A stretch of DNA of 64,000 nt, taken from Rickettsia typhi (GTDB lineage: Bacteria > Pseudomonadota > Alphaproteobacteria > Rickettsiales > Deianiraeaceae). Below the pieces are notes generated by a model that was not told the DNA's origin, did no database searches, and saw only the letters and a list, made by a program, of their open reading frames with translations. The DNA is taken from contig CAMAVJ010000001.1 in the NCBI GenBank assembly GCA_945861725.1, positions 124,001 to 188,000 on the forward strand, read 5' to 3'. The position numbers and the translations under genes were made by a program. Shown in pieces: positions 17,048-25,903 of the stretch (position 1 is the stretch's first letter; every line of letters starts with the position of its first letter).

Positions 17048-17992
17048 TTAATTAAAAGATTTTCGAACGCTTAAATTTATGGAATAGCTGTTTTTTAACA
17101 TTCCTTGACCAAGATTTTGGTAAATTGGAACACCAGCTTCAATAAGAAATTTTAAACCATTGTTCATGTAAAGATTTCCACCAATAAGCACAGTTGTAAT
17201 TTCCCTAAATTGAAGTACAGGATTGTTCATTACGGATTTGGTCGTATCAAGATTCAAATCTGTACCTTGAATTTTCCCTACATTTATGTAATCAACTCGC
17301 AAATGGGAACCAAGGTTTTTGTTAAAATCTTTTCCAGCCCAAGCCGTGAAATTATAAGAGTTTCCAAAGCGATAATTATGAGCATTATCATTCAACTTAA
17401 TGCTTGCATTTGTTTGAATTCCAAAATTAATTTCGTGAAATTTTTCTGTAAATGTTAAACTTGGAAGAAGCTCGTAAGAGCCCGTGCCGGTTTGCATCAT
17501 ATATGCACCTTGGTTTCCACCCGTTTGGTTTGAAATTGATCCAGTTGGAAGTGAAACACCAAGTGCACCAATTATTGGTTTTGCAATTTGATAAATCCCA
17601 CTAATTTTAGTATCACCAACACCGCTGACTTCATGAGTTTCGTGCGACATTTTATCCACATGAAAATGTTTCATATCCATAGACATAAACTGCGGCATCA
17701 CAGCAATGTTGAATTTATCAGTTACACCGTACATTAAATCCAGCATATGCATTTGCATTGCCATTTTTTCAGGAACCATCATATATGTATTTTCTGCTTC
17801 CGTTTCAGTTTGGTTGTAAAGTCCACTCATTGATGTATATTGAGTAGAATACCCTGTCATAAAGGAATTTTTTGCGTGAATATGGTTTTTCATAACGCCT
17901 GCAAGTTCGTAATTTTTGACACTGTGCAAATGTTCGCCCGCAAAAGCATTTACGGCAAAAATCGAAGCAATTATGAGAGATTGTTTCAGCAT
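17048..17992 (-). CDS. Met/His-rich outer-membrane beta-barrel, transporter-like
   Basis: Signal peptide MLKQSLIIASIFAVNAFA (ATG 17992; an upstream ATG at 18043 would bury it) followed by a barrel-like chain of alternating beta segments ending in Phe-Asn. The N-terminal half is rich in Met and His (YMMVPEKMAMQMHMLDLMYG; MSMDMKHFHVDKMSHE), a pattern seen in proteobacterial 'transporter' barrels related to the phenol MetA family and often linked with copper. Segments GVGDTKISGIYQ and LGVSLPTGSI are typical of that family. 314 aa. Metal involvement is inference from composition. Confidence 0.65.
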   Translation of the reverse strand: MLKQSLIIASIFAVNAFAGEHLHSVKNYELAGVMKNHIHAKNSFMTGYSTQYTSMSGLYNQTETEAENTYMMVPEKMAMQMHMLDLMYGVTDKFNIAVMPQFMSMDMKHFHVDKMSHETHEVSGVGDTKISGIYQIAKPIIGALGVSLPTGSISNQTGGNQGAYMMQTGTGSYELLPSLTFTEKFHEINFGIQTNASIKLNDNAHNYRFGNSYNFTAWAGKDFNKNLGSHLRVDYINVGKIQGTDLNLDTTKSVMNNPVLQFREITTVLIGGNLYMNNGLKFLIEAGVPIYQNLGQGMLKNSYSINLSVRKSFN

Positions 17993-18103
17993 ATAAGCAA
18001 AAATAAATTCCAAACCTAAAAAACAACGATTTTTGAAATGCAAGAAAAAAACTTGATTTTTCGCTCACAAATTGTTTCACATAAACGAAATTAAAAACGA
18101 AAA

Positions 18104-18808
18104 ATGGACGCACTCTTCACCGAAATCATCAAAAAGACGGAACTTAAAAACTGGACGCTTTTTCTGTTCATTTTCGCGATTTGTTATGCAAAAGGCTTGC
18201 AAATAATCACGGGGCATTGGTTTCACATACCAGACGCAGACGGCAAATTCAACCAAACAACCCTCTTCCTTTTGGATGTCTTCCTTTCGTCCATCACAAT
18301 TACACGCATTCTTGTTGCCATAAAATTTCTGGAAGCTATCAACCGCACGCCAATTATTGCCGATATTATTAATTGGGTTGTTGTGGATAGGCGGGTGATG
18401 ATACTATCCTTTAATCTGCCTAACAGAAACCGTGATGATGAAACAAAGATTCCAACTATAATGGGTTGGAGTTTGGGATATAAACATGGTATAACTGAAA
18501 ATAAAGCATGGTTTTTGATAAACGAGAATTTTATTATAGACAATGGCTTTCCGGACTACAAAAGATGTAAAAAAGCGATTGGTCGCAAAACTTTCATCGA
18601 GTGTTCAACGAAAAAGCTTGCACTTGGACATTGCATTTTCACACTTCACCCCGCCATTTACAGAGATTGGGACAGAAAATATGCTGGCGGTTTTTGGATA
18701 CCAAAACGCCCACTTTGCTTGGAGCATTTTTTAATGAGTGCAACAATTTTTTTAATCGGCAGTGGGGCAGTGAAGTTTTTGGAGTGGGTAATTGGTCATT
18801 TCCTCTAA
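18104..18808 (+). CDS. Unknown membrane protein, 234 aa
   Basis: Not recognised. Three hydrophobic helices: about 17-35, 51-74 and one near the C-terminus (about 210-232). Between them lies a soluble, charged domain with several Cys, Trp and His residues. Starts at ATG 18104, 60 nt past the divergent outer-membrane gene frame. Its stop codon lies at the left edge of a 45-bp direct repeat that also follows the next gene. Confidence 0.6.
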   Translation: MDALFTEIIKKTELKNWTLFLFIFAICYAKGLQIITGHWFHIPDADGKFNQTTLFLLDVFLSSITITRILVAIKFLEAINRTPIIADIINWVVVDRRVMILSFNLPNRNRDDETKIPTIMGWSLGYKHGITENKAWFLINENFIIDNGFPDYKRCKKAIGRKTFIECSTKKLALGHCIFTLHPAIYRDWDRKYAGGFWIPKRPLCLEHFLMSATIFLIGSGAVKFLEWVIGHFL

Positions 18809-18849
18809 ACTAAAAAATTTTCCTTGATTTATAAATTTTGTTATATACA
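18805..18849 (+). repeat. Left copy of 45-bp direct repeat flanking vanW
   Basis: CTAAAC followed by a T/A-rich block containing CCTTGATTTATAAA and TTTTGTTATATACA. It differs from the copy at 19765-19808 by one A indel and one A/C substitution. It includes the stop of the preceding gene and a promoter-like CTTGATT ... TATATA pair. Confidence 0.85.
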
Positions 18850-19768
18850 GAATGCAAAAAAATTTGATCAGTTGCACGGCAATTTTGATACAAAATTATA
18901 CCATAAAGCACTTATTACAAATATGATATTTGATCACAATGGTCAGCTTTTGAGTGAGAGATTTAAAATTTTATATGCTATTAGAGTTTGGCAAAAAAGA
19001 ATTTATATTCTACTTTCATGGACTTTCGGCAAAACCAAATTTGCAAAAAAAATCAACGAAAAACCTTTAGAATTTCGTTGTATAAAACATTCCTCAAAAC
19101 TTACAAGAATTCACGATGATACTAATCCAAAACATATTTTATGGCAAGAAAACAAGGTTGCAAACCTTAAAATAGCAGCAGCGTCCATTCACGGAATTAT
19201 TATCAAGCCTAATGAAACATTTTCATTTTGCAAACTTGTTGGTCGACCAACTGCAAAAAAAGGATATTTAGAAGGAATGGAGCTTTCAAGGGGGGAGGTT
19301 CGCTCTGGAATTGGTGGTGGAATTTGCCAACTTGCAAATTTAATCAATTGGATGGCATGGCACACGGAACTCGTTGTAACGAAACGAAGTCATCATTCAT
19401 TCGATCCATTTCCCGATCAAGGTCGCGTTTTGCCATTTGGTAGCGGTGCTGCAATTTTTTGGAACTATGTCGATCTCCAAATTCACAACCCGTCATCACA
19501 AAATTACCAAATTCTAATAAATTTTTCAAGCGATAAACTTCAAGGCGAAATACGAACATCAATAAATCCACAATTGGAATACCATATTCACGAACAAAAT
19601 CATAAGTTTATTGAAAAAAATGGAGTATATTATAGGTCAAATACAATTTGGCGAACTATCTTCAAAAAAAGTATAAATCATTTACCACATGAAGAGCTTT
19701 ACAATCAGCTAATGGTAAAAAACTTTGCCAAAGTAAAATATAAGCTTAACGAAACACATAAAAACTAA
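18824..19768 (+). CDS. vanW: VanW-family protein
   Basis: Family named after an accessory gene of vancomycin resistance clusters; biochemical role unknown, suspected envelope or peptidoglycan-related. The diagnostic core is seen: AAASIHGIIIKPNETFSFCKLVGRPTAKKGYLEG, then GIGGGICQLANLINWMAWH and RSHHSFDPFPDQGRVLPFGSGA. The longest frame begins with TTG at 18824, but that lies inside the direct repeat and probable promoter, so ATG 18923 (281 aa) is the more likely start. No other resistance genes are nearby. Confidence 0.85.
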   Translation: MIYKFCYIQNAKKFDQLHGNFDTKLYHKALITNMIFDHNGQLLSERFKILYAIRVWQKRIYILLSWTFGKTKFAKKINEKPLEFRCIKHSSKLTRIHDDTNPKHILWQENKVANLKIAAASIHGIIIKPNETFSFCKLVGRPTAKKGYLEGMELSRGEVRSGIGGGICQLANLINWMAWHTELVVTKRSHHSFDPFPDQGRVLPFGSGAAIFWNYVDLQIHNPSSQNYQILINFSSDKLQGEIRTSINPQLEYHIHEQNHKFIEKNGVYYRSNTIWRTIFKKSINHLPHEELYNQLMVKNFAKVKYKLNETHKN

Positions 19769-19808
19769 ACTAAAAATTTTCCTTGATTTCTAAATTTTGT
19801 TATATACA
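19765..19808 (+). repeat. Right copy of 45-bp direct repeat, in the rplO leader
   Basis: Nearly identical to 18805-18849 (43 of 45 positions). Contains the vanW stop and a promoter-like CTTGATT ... TATATA pair directly upstream of rplO (ATG 19838). Confidence 0.85.
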
Positions 19809-19837
19809 AAAGGAAAAAATTAGTTTTAACAGTTAAA

Positions 19838-20341
19838 ATGTCAATAATTGCAGAAGCAGTAAATTTATTTGAACACAAGAATACCAAAAGAAGGAAAAGG
19901 GTTGGAAGAGGACGCGGATCTGGACTTGGAAAAACTTGTGGTAAAGGTCAAAAAGGTCAAAAAGGACGCTCAGGTGTCGGTGGTGTTCGTGCATTCGAAG
20001 GTGGTCAAACTCCCCTTTATGTAAGGCTTCCTCGCCGTGGTTTTAATAATATTTTCCGCGTTGAATATAGACCGCTAAATTTTGTTCAAATTCAAGAATA
20101 TATCAATTCTGGAAAACTTACAAATGATATCACACTCGAAAGTCTTTTTCGTGCTGGAATTGCCAAACCAAAGCATATTGTAAAAATTCTTGCTAAAGGT
20201 GAGTGTCCAAGTGGTTTAAAAATTGAAGCTCACGCTTTTTCAGGTGCTGCCGTTGACGCCATAACTAAAGCTGGTGGAACATACACAGTTCTTGAAGATT
20301 TTGCTCAACCATCTGAAGATTCTGAAGAAGTGCAAGCATAA
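19838..20341 (+). CDS. rplO: 50S ribosomal protein L15
   Basis: Large-subunit protein at the central protuberance. The Gly/Arg/Lys-rich N-terminal extension (KRVGRGRGSGLGKTCGKGQKGQKGR) and the FEGGQTPLYVRLPRRGF motif are diagnostic. 167 aa with an acidic C-terminal extension. The gene begins a three-gene block rplO-secY-adk without rpmD or rpsE in front, so it relies on its own promoter, apparently in the repeat at 19765-19808. Confidence 0.97.
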   Translation: MSIIAEAVNLFEHKNTKRRKRVGRGRGSGLGKTCGKGQKGQKGRSGVGGVRAFEGGQTPLYVRLPRRGFNNIFRVEYRPLNFVQIQEYINSGKLTNDITLESLFRAGIAKPKHIVKILAKGECPSGLKIEAHAFSGAAVDAITKAGGTYTVLEDFAQPSEDSEEVQA

Positions 20342-20352
20342 TTCAATTCACT

Positions 20353-21651
20353 ATGTCAAAAAAGCGTATTGCAAAAGCTCCATCTTCAGGTCTTGCTTCA
20401 AAGGTGATTTTTACCATTTTGGTATTAATCGCCTACAGGCTCGGTTCCTTTATTCCACTTCCAAACATTGATGTTTCAATGTTAAGTTCTATTGAAAAAT
20501 ATACAAAATCAGGAGTATTTGGCATGTTCAATATGCTTTCTGGTGGTTCACTTGCAAGAATGTCAATTTTTGCACTAACAATCATTCCATATATAACATC
20601 TTCAATCATAGTACAACTTTTAACATCATCAACGCCGAAATTAAAAGCTCTAAAACAAGAAGGTGAGTCTGGTCAAAAACAAATAAATCAGTACACAAAA
20701 TACGCCACAATTTTAATCGCGTTCTTCCAAGGTTTTGCAATAGCAAATGGAATTGGTGCATCAGGACTATATCTTGGCGACGATGTTCACGGAACAATTT
20801 ACCAAAAACTCAGCGTAGCACTAACACTCACAACTGGAACGATGGTTCTTCTTTGGATGGGTGAACGCATCACAGCAAAAGGAATTGGTAACGGAATTTC
20901 ATTGATGATTTTTGCTGGAATTATATCCGACTTTCCAAAGGCATTTCTCGCAATGTTTGAACTAACTCGCAGCGGAGCCCTTTCACCAATTCAGTTAATT
21001 TTCATTCTCGCAATTTTCGTAATTTCAATTGGAATGATCGTCCTCTTCGAAAAATCTTACAGAATAATCACAGTTCAACAGTCAAAACAAGTCAGCCGTT
21101 TTGGCGGAATGCAATCCACAATGGGCACTGGTCAACTACCACTCAAACTCAATCCAGCTGGTGTAATTCCACCAATTTTTGCAGGGTCGGTATTAATGCT
21201 TCCAGCGACAATCGCAGGATTTATGCCAAACAGCACAAATCCAATAATCAGGTTTATCGCTGGGAATATGTCTCACGGACAACCTCTTTTTATCCTAATT
21301 TACATTGCATTAATATACTTTTTCACATATTTCTACACATCAATCGTCTTTGACACGAAAGAAGTCGCAAATAATCTTCGCAAATCTAATACATTCATCC
21401 AAGGAATTCGTCCAGGAGAACGCACACAAGAGTATATCGATAAACTCACAAAATACCTGTGTTTTATTGGCGGATCCTATATTGCTATCGTTTGTATAAT
21501 TCCAGAGTTAATGTCATCAATGTACTCACAATTTTATGCAATCGGAGGAACTGGACTCTTAATCGTCGTGAATGTCAGCACTGAAACAATCGCACAAATT
21601 CAAGTTCATAAACTGTCTTCAAAATACGATAAACTATCGCACAAAATGTAA
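20353..21651 (+). CDS. secY: Sec translocon channel protein SecY
   Basis: Ten-TM inner-membrane protein-conducting channel. Seen: AYRLGSFIPLPNID near the first TM, the GIGNGISLMIFAGI segment, SRFGGMQSTMGTGQLPLKLNPAGVIPPIFAGS (cytosolic loop and plug-side helix) and FYTSIVFDTKEVANNLRK with GIRPGERTQEYI (ribosome/SecA-binding loop). 432 aa is usual. Starts 11 nt after rplO and is followed 12 nt later by adk. Confidence 0.97.
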   Translation: MSKKRIAKAPSSGLASKVIFTILVLIAYRLGSFIPLPNIDVSMLSSIEKYTKSGVFGMFNMLSGGSLARMSIFALTIIPYITSSIIVQLLTSSTPKLKALKQEGESGQKQINQYTKYATILIAFFQGFAIANGIGASGLYLGDDVHGTIYQKLSVALTLTTGTMVLLWMGERITAKGIGNGISLMIFAGIISDFPKAFLAMFELTRSGALSPIQLIFILAIFVISIGMIVLFEKSYRIITVQQSKQVSRFGGMQSTMGTGQLPLKLNPAGVIPPIFAGSVLMLPATIAGFMPNSTNPIIRFIAGNMSHGQPLFILIYIALIYFFTYFYTSIVFDTKEVANNLRKSNTFIQGIRPGERTQEYIDKLTKYLCFIGGSYIAIVCIIPELMSSMYSQFYAIGGTGLLIVVNVSTETIAQIQVHKLSSKYDKLSHKM

Positions 21652-21663
21652 TACACAATCGAC

Positions 21664-22296
21664 ATGTCTATCATAATTTTTTTTGGAGCACCAGGCTCTG
21701 GTAAAGGTACTCAAGCAAAAAAACTTATCTCCCAAGGGTTTTTTCATCTTTCAACGGGAGACCTCCTCCGTGAATGCAAAAATGATAAATCACACCCATT
21801 AAACGCTATTATTTCACATAAAATTTCCACTGGTGAATTAATCAGCGATGAAATCGTGAATAATATCATATCGCACAAAATTCCACAAATTGGCGAAAAG
21901 GTTATTTTTGACGGCTATCCTCGCACCATTGCACAAGCAAAATTTTTAGATCAAACTCTTAAAAATGATGGTAAAAGTATCACAAAAGTAATTTTATTTG
22001 ATATCAATCCAGATGTTGTCGTCGAAAGAATTTTAAGTAGAGAAGTGTGTAAATCATGCGGTGCAATTTTTAATAAAAAGTTCAACGCCTCAACAAAAGA
22101 TGGAATCTGCGATATATGTGGTGGCACTTTAGAACTTCGCTCGGATGATAATGAGCAAACAATTCGTAATCGCATCAAAATTTATAATGAGTCTTGTAAG
22201 GAATTACTTGAATTTTATTATGATAAAACGCAAAAAATTGATGCTGCACAAGGCGAAAATGAAATTTATCACGCAATTGAAAAATGTTTAAATTGA
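21664..22296 (+). CDS. adk: Adenylate kinase
   Basis: Interconverts ATP + AMP and 2 ADP. P-loop GAPGSGKGTQ at residues 7-16, AMP-site STGDLLRE, FDGYPRT, and a LID with a four-Cys zinc knuckle (CKSCG ... CDICG, about 121-142), as in Gram-positive and some alphaproteobacterial enzymes. 210 aa. Follows secY as in the canonical spc operon; the next gene overlaps its end by 13 nt. Confidence 0.96.
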   Translation: MSIIIFFGAPGSGKGTQAKKLISQGFFHLSTGDLLRECKNDKSHPLNAIISHKISTGELISDEIVNNIISHKIPQIGEKVIFDGYPRTIAQAKFLDQTLKNDGKSITKVILFDINPDVVVERILSREVCKSCGAIFNKKFNASTKDGICDICGGTLELRSDDNEQTIRNRIKIYNESCKELLEFYYDKTQKIDAAQGENEIYHAIEKCLN

Positions 22297-23129
22297 ATGC
22301 AGAAAGGTTCAAATACTATCTGCTTTTAATTCGATTTTTTAATCAAACTGGAACAATTTTACTTTTTATTCCATGTTTTTTGGGAATTATTCATTCGAAT
22401 TCACTCAACTTTCGCAATTTTTTTCTGTTTTTCGTCTGTTCATTTTTGGCGAGATCCTGCGGGTGCATTTTAAATGATATAGCCGATAAAAAAATTGATG
22501 CACAAACTCCAACGACTGCACACCGCGTGCTTTCCTCAAATAAGATTATGCAAAAAAATGCATTATACCTCCTCGCTTTTATTATACTAGCATCACTGCC
22601 ATTGCTTTTTTTGTTTTCAAAACACATTCTTCCACCGCTGTTAATTTCCGGAATTTTTGTGATAATTTACCCATATTCCAAAAGATTTTTTCCCGTACCA
22701 CAACTTTTTCTTGGCATAACTTATGCAAGCGGATTTATAATTGCAAGTGTGCACGGCAGTGATGCTCCATTTTATACATTGAGTTCACACACATTTTTGA
22801 TATACTTAGCACTGATTTTGTGGGTTGTTTCCTACGACACAATTTATGCAAAGCGAGATTTTTCCTTCGATAAAATCAATAAAATAAAGGCTTCTACAGT
22901 ATTTTTTGCCAGTTTAAAATTTCCATTCATTAAAAATGAAATGTTACGCATAAATTGTGCTATTTTTCTGATATATTTTGTTTCAAATTTTGTACTTTTT
23001 CTTGCAACACATTCAATTTTCCCGATAATTTTCAATTTTGCCTTGCAAATTGCCTCAATTTTTGTAAGACCATCGCTGGGTTTTAAGTTAAACATTCTGT
23101 GCATTATCCCAATGTTCTTTTTGGTATAG
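22284..23129 (+). CDS. ubiA: UbiA-family prenyltransferase (probable 4-hydroxybenzoate octaprenyltransferase)
   Basis: Membrane prenyltransferase; the probable step is prenylation of 4-hydroxybenzoate in ubiquinone synthesis. The first Asp-rich motif NDIADKKID (residues 64-72) with following AHRVLSS matches UbiA (NDxxDxxxD, xxRPLxxG-like), and the second appears as YDTIYAKRDFSFDK (about 184-197). Seven to nine hydrophobic helices. 281 aa. Overlaps adk by 13 nt. Heme or menaquinone prenyltransferases share the fold, but the YDTxYAxxD motif favours UbiA. Confidence 0.85.
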   Translation: MFKLNAERFKYYLLLIRFFNQTGTILLFIPCFLGIIHSNSLNFRNFFLFFVCSFLARSCGCILNDIADKKIDAQTPTTAHRVLSSNKIMQKNALYLLAFIILASLPLLFLFSKHILPPLLISGIFVIIYPYSKRFFPVPQLFLGITYASGFIIASVHGSDAPFYTLSSHTFLIYLALILWVVSYDTIYAKRDFSFDKINKIKASTVFFASLKFPFIKNEMLRINCAIFLIYFVSNFVLFLATHSIFPIIFNFALQIASIFVRPSLGFKLNILCIIPMFFLV

Positions 23130-23136
23130 TGTCAGT

Positions 23137-23895
23137 TTAACCAACCTTTCCCGAAATATAATCCTGAGTTTGCTTATGAATTGGTGCGTTAAAAATCTGC
23201 TTTGTATCGCCATGTTCAACAAGGTGTCCCATGTAAAAAAAAGCGGTTTTATCTGAAATACGAGCTGCCTGTTGCATTGAGTGAGTAACGATTGCTATCG
23301 TATAATTTTGCTTCAATTCTTGCATTAATTCTTCAATTTTGATAGTGGCGATAGGGTCAAGTGCGGAACAAGGCTCGTCCATTAGAATAATATCAGGCTT
23401 GATGGCGATCGTCCGTGCGATGCAAAGTCGTTGTTGTTGACCGCCGGAAAGAGATGTTCCTTTGTCCTTCAATCTGTCCTTTACATCGTCCCAAAGGGCA
23501 ACTTTTCGCAAGCATTTTTCCACAATTTCATCCATTTCATCCTTATTCTTACACATTCCATGGATTTTTGGTCCAAATGCAATATTTTCATAAATCGACT
23601 TTGGAAATGGTACTGGTTTTTGAAAAACCATACCAACTTTAAGGCGAAGAATTACGGGATCAACCTTTTCGTGGTAAATATCAACACCATCAATGAAAAT
23701 TTCACCGCTAATAGTGCAATCTTGAATTGTGTCGTTCATTCTGTTAATTGCCCGAAGAAGCGATGATTTTCCACAACCAGAAGGACCAATAAAGGCTATA
23801 ATTGACTTTTCTTTTATATCTAGATTAATATCCTGAACGGCAAAATGCCCAGCATATGCAACTGAAAGATTTTTTATTGAGATTTTATTTGTCAT
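23137..23895 (-). CDS. pstB: Phosphate ABC transporter ATP-binding protein
   Basis: ATPase of the high-affinity phosphate importer. Walker [10 protein letters not shown] (36-44), the PstB-typical [31 protein letters not shown] at the Q-loop, signature LSGGQQQRL and Walker [17 protein letters not shown] are all present. 252 aa is standard. The pstS, pstC, pstA and phoU genes are not next to it, so the transporter operon is dispersed. Divergent from efp. Confidence 0.94.
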   Translation of the reverse strand: MTNKISIKNLSVAYAGHFAVQDINLDIKEKSIIAFIGPSGCGKSSLLRAINRMNDTIQDCTISGEIFIDGVDIYHEKVDPVILRLKVGMVFQKPVPFPKSIYENIAFGPKIHGMCKNKDEMDEIVEKCLRKVALWDDVKDRLKDKGTSLSGGQQQRLCIARTIAIKPDIILMDEPCSALDPIATIKIEELMQELKQNYTIAIVTHSMQQAARISDKTAFFYMGHLVEHGDTKQIFNAPIHKQTQDYISGKVG

Positions 23896-23983
23896 GAAAG
23901 ATTTTTTGTTTCAAAAAAGAACTCTGCTTTCTAATGATATTAAAATAATATTCAAGGAAAATTTTACAACATAAACATAAATT

Positions 23984-24014
23984 CGTAATGATATCACCAA
24001 GTAATATCATTACG
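23984..24014. promoter_or_regulatory. Perfect 11-bp inverted repeat between pstB and efp
   Basis: Arms 23984-23994 (CGTAATGATAT) and 24004-24014 (ATATCATTACG) around a 9-nt spacer, 13 nt upstream of the efp -35 element. There is no T-run, so an operator is more likely than a terminator. It could serve either divergent gene. Confidence 0.55.
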
Positions 24015-24026
24015 CGAACAAAATTC

Positions 24027-24058
24027 TTGACATATCAAAATTTCTGAACGCGTATTAT
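24027..24058 (+). promoter_or_regulatory. Candidate efp promoter
   Basis: CTTGACA (-35 at 24027-24032) and TATTAT (24053-24058) upstream of efp ATG 24079. The 20-nt spacing is longer than optimal, so the -10 assignment is tentative. Confidence 0.4.
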
Positions 24059-24078
24059 GCACTTTTTAAAAATTATCT

Positions 24079-24639
24079 ATGCCAATTGCAAATGAACTGA
24101 AAATCGGAAATGTTGTGAAAGTGAATAATGGAAACTATAAAGTTGTAAAAACTGAACATGTTAAACCTGGTAAAGGTGGAGCGTTTATCCAAGCTGAACT
24201 TAAAAATATCCAAACTGGTTCAAAATTGAACGAAAGGTTTCGCTCGGACGAAAATATCGAAATAATTTTTGTTGAAACAAGAAAAGCTTCTATGATGTAT
24301 GACGACGGTTCATCAATCGTCCTTATGCTTGCGGATAACTTCGAACAAGTGACGGTTGAATATGATATTTTTGGCGATGCAAGAGTTTTCTTAAACGAAG
24401 AAATGGAACTGACTCTTGAAATGATTGATGAGCAAGTAATTAGCGTTCGACTGCCACTTAAAGTTGAAGGGACTGTCCAAACAACTGATGCCGCGATTAA
24501 AAATCAAACGGCGACAAATTCATTCAAGCCAGCAATTCTTGAAAATGGCTTCAAACTTTCAGTTCCGCCATTTATTGAATCTGGTGAAGTAATTATTATC
24601 AATACCGAATCGTTTGAATATGTTGAAAGAAAAAAGTAA
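24079..24639 (+). CDS. efp: Elongation factor P
   Basis: Relieves ribosome stalling at polyproline. Three OB-like domains; the loop KPGKGGAF places the modifiable Lys at position 32. C-terminal ESFEYVERKK matches the family. 186 aa. The Lys in PGKG suggests an EpmA-type modification, but no epmA or epmB is seen here. The tyrS start lies inside the last codons of efp. Confidence 0.96.
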   Translation: MPIANELKIGNVVKVNNGNYKVVKTEHVKPGKGGAFIQAELKNIQTGSKLNERFRSDENIEIIFVETRKASMMYDDGSSIVLMLADNFEQVTVEYDIFGDARVFLNEEMELTLEMIDEQVISVRLPLKVEGTVQTTDAAIKNQTATNSFKPAILENGFKLSVPPFIESGEVIIINTESFEYVERKK

Positions 24640-25843
24640 AGTTGCGTTGAATGTTGTATTACAATCTTCAGTTTTGAAGGAACTTGAATGGCGTGGCTTT
24701 ATTAAACAATGTACGAATTTACAAGGTCTTGATGAGTTATGTACGAAGGAAGAAATCACGCTATATTCAGGATACGATTTAAGTGCAGACTCCCTTCATG
24801 TTGGAAATTTGATGACCCTTATGATGTGTCGCATATTTAAAAAACACGGGCATAATGTAATTGCACTTCTTGGTGGAGCAACTACAAAAATTAGCGATCC
24901 ATCTGGAAGGGATGACATACGAAAGCCACTAACGGACGAACAAATTGCTCAAAATTTAACTGGAATTGCGAAAAATTTCACGCAAATTCTTGGCGAAAAC
25001 ATACAAGTTGTCAACAATTATGATTGGCTCGCCAAAAAAGGATATTTAGAAATTCTTGGGGAAGTTGGTTCACATTTTTCCATCAACAGAATGATCAAAA
25101 TGGATTCCGTTGAAAGTAGAATCAAACGCGAACAGTTAATGACATTCCTTGAATTTAACTATATGATATTCCAAGGTTACGATTTTTATCACCTTACACA
25201 ACGCAAAAATTGTGTTCTTCAAGTTGGAGGTTCCGACCAATGGGGAAATATTTTACAAGGCGTTGAACTCAATGGTCGTATTTCGAAAAAAGAAACTTTT
25301 GGTTTAACATGCCCACTGATTGCAAAATCGGATGGAACAAAAATGGGGAAATCAATAAATGGTGCAGTTTGGCTTGCAAAAGAAAAACTTTCGCACTTTG
25401 AATATTTCCAATACTTTAGAAATCTTGATGATGCTGATGTTAATAAGTGCCTTAAATTCTTCACAGATTTAACAGAAAGTGAAATTGATGCTATGCCATT
25501 AAGCGGTCGTGAAATCAACGAAACGAAGAAACGACTTGCATTTGAAGCAACAAAAGTTGTGCATGGGGGGAAGCTTGCCCAAGAGGCTTACGATTCAGCC
25601 GAGCAAATTTATGAATCTGGCAATTTACATACAGATATGCCTGAGATTAAAGTTTCTTCGTTTAACATTCTTGATGTCATTGTTGAATGTGGTGTTGCAA
25701 ATTCTCGCAGTGAAGCAAAGACGCTTATTGCACAGAGTTCCATAAGAATTAATGGGGAAATTTGCTCTGAAATAACACTTGAAGTGCAAAACGGCTCAAC
25801 TTTGCAAATCGGAAAAAAACGATTTATGAAAATAATTTTGTAA
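24620..25843 (+). CDS. tyrS: Tyrosyl-tRNA synthetase
   Basis: Charges tRNA-Tyr. HIGH-type motif LHVGN (about 59-63), tyrosine-site FLEFNYMIFQGYDF and VGGSDQWGN, KMSKS equivalent KMGKS (about 238-242), and a C-terminal S4 RNA-binding domain (NSRSEAKTLIAQSSIRING). 407 aa from ATG 24620; TTG at 24614 is an alternative. Overlaps efp by 20 nt. A clear intrinsic terminator follows. Confidence 0.96.
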   Translation: MLKEKSKVALNVVLQSSVLKELEWRGFIKQCTNLQGLDELCTKEEITLYSGYDLSADSLHVGNLMTLMMCRIFKKHGHNVIALLGGATTKISDPSGRDDIRKPLTDEQIAQNLTGIAKNFTQILGENIQVVNNYDWLAKKGYLEILGEVGSHFSINRMIKMDSVESRIKREQLMTFLEFNYMIFQGYDFYHLTQRKNCVLQVGGSDQWGNILQGVELNGRISKKETFGLTCPLIAKSDGTKMGKSINGAVWLAKEKLSHFEYFQYFRNLDDADVNKCLKFFTDLTESEIDAMPLSGREINETKKRLAFEATKVVHGGKLAQEAYDSAEQIYESGNLHTDMPEIKVSSFNILDVIVECGVANSRSEAKTLIAQSSIRINGEICSEITLEVQNGSTLQIGKKRFMKIIL

Positions 25844-25876
25844 TTTTACTATAAACAACCACTATCAAAGGTCTTG

Positions 25877-25903
25877 TGGGGAATAAAATTCCCCAATTTT
25901 TTT
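25877..25903 (+). terminator. Intrinsic terminator after tyrS
   Basis: Perfect 8-bp stem TGGGGAAT/ATTCCCCA around a 3-nt loop, followed by seven T. It lies between the convergent ends of tyrS and the carboxylase gene. Confidence 0.85.

Noticed and set aside
18824..18922. TTG at 18824 as the vanW start
   Set aside because: It lies within the direct repeat and probable promoter; ATG 18923 leaves the conserved domain complete.
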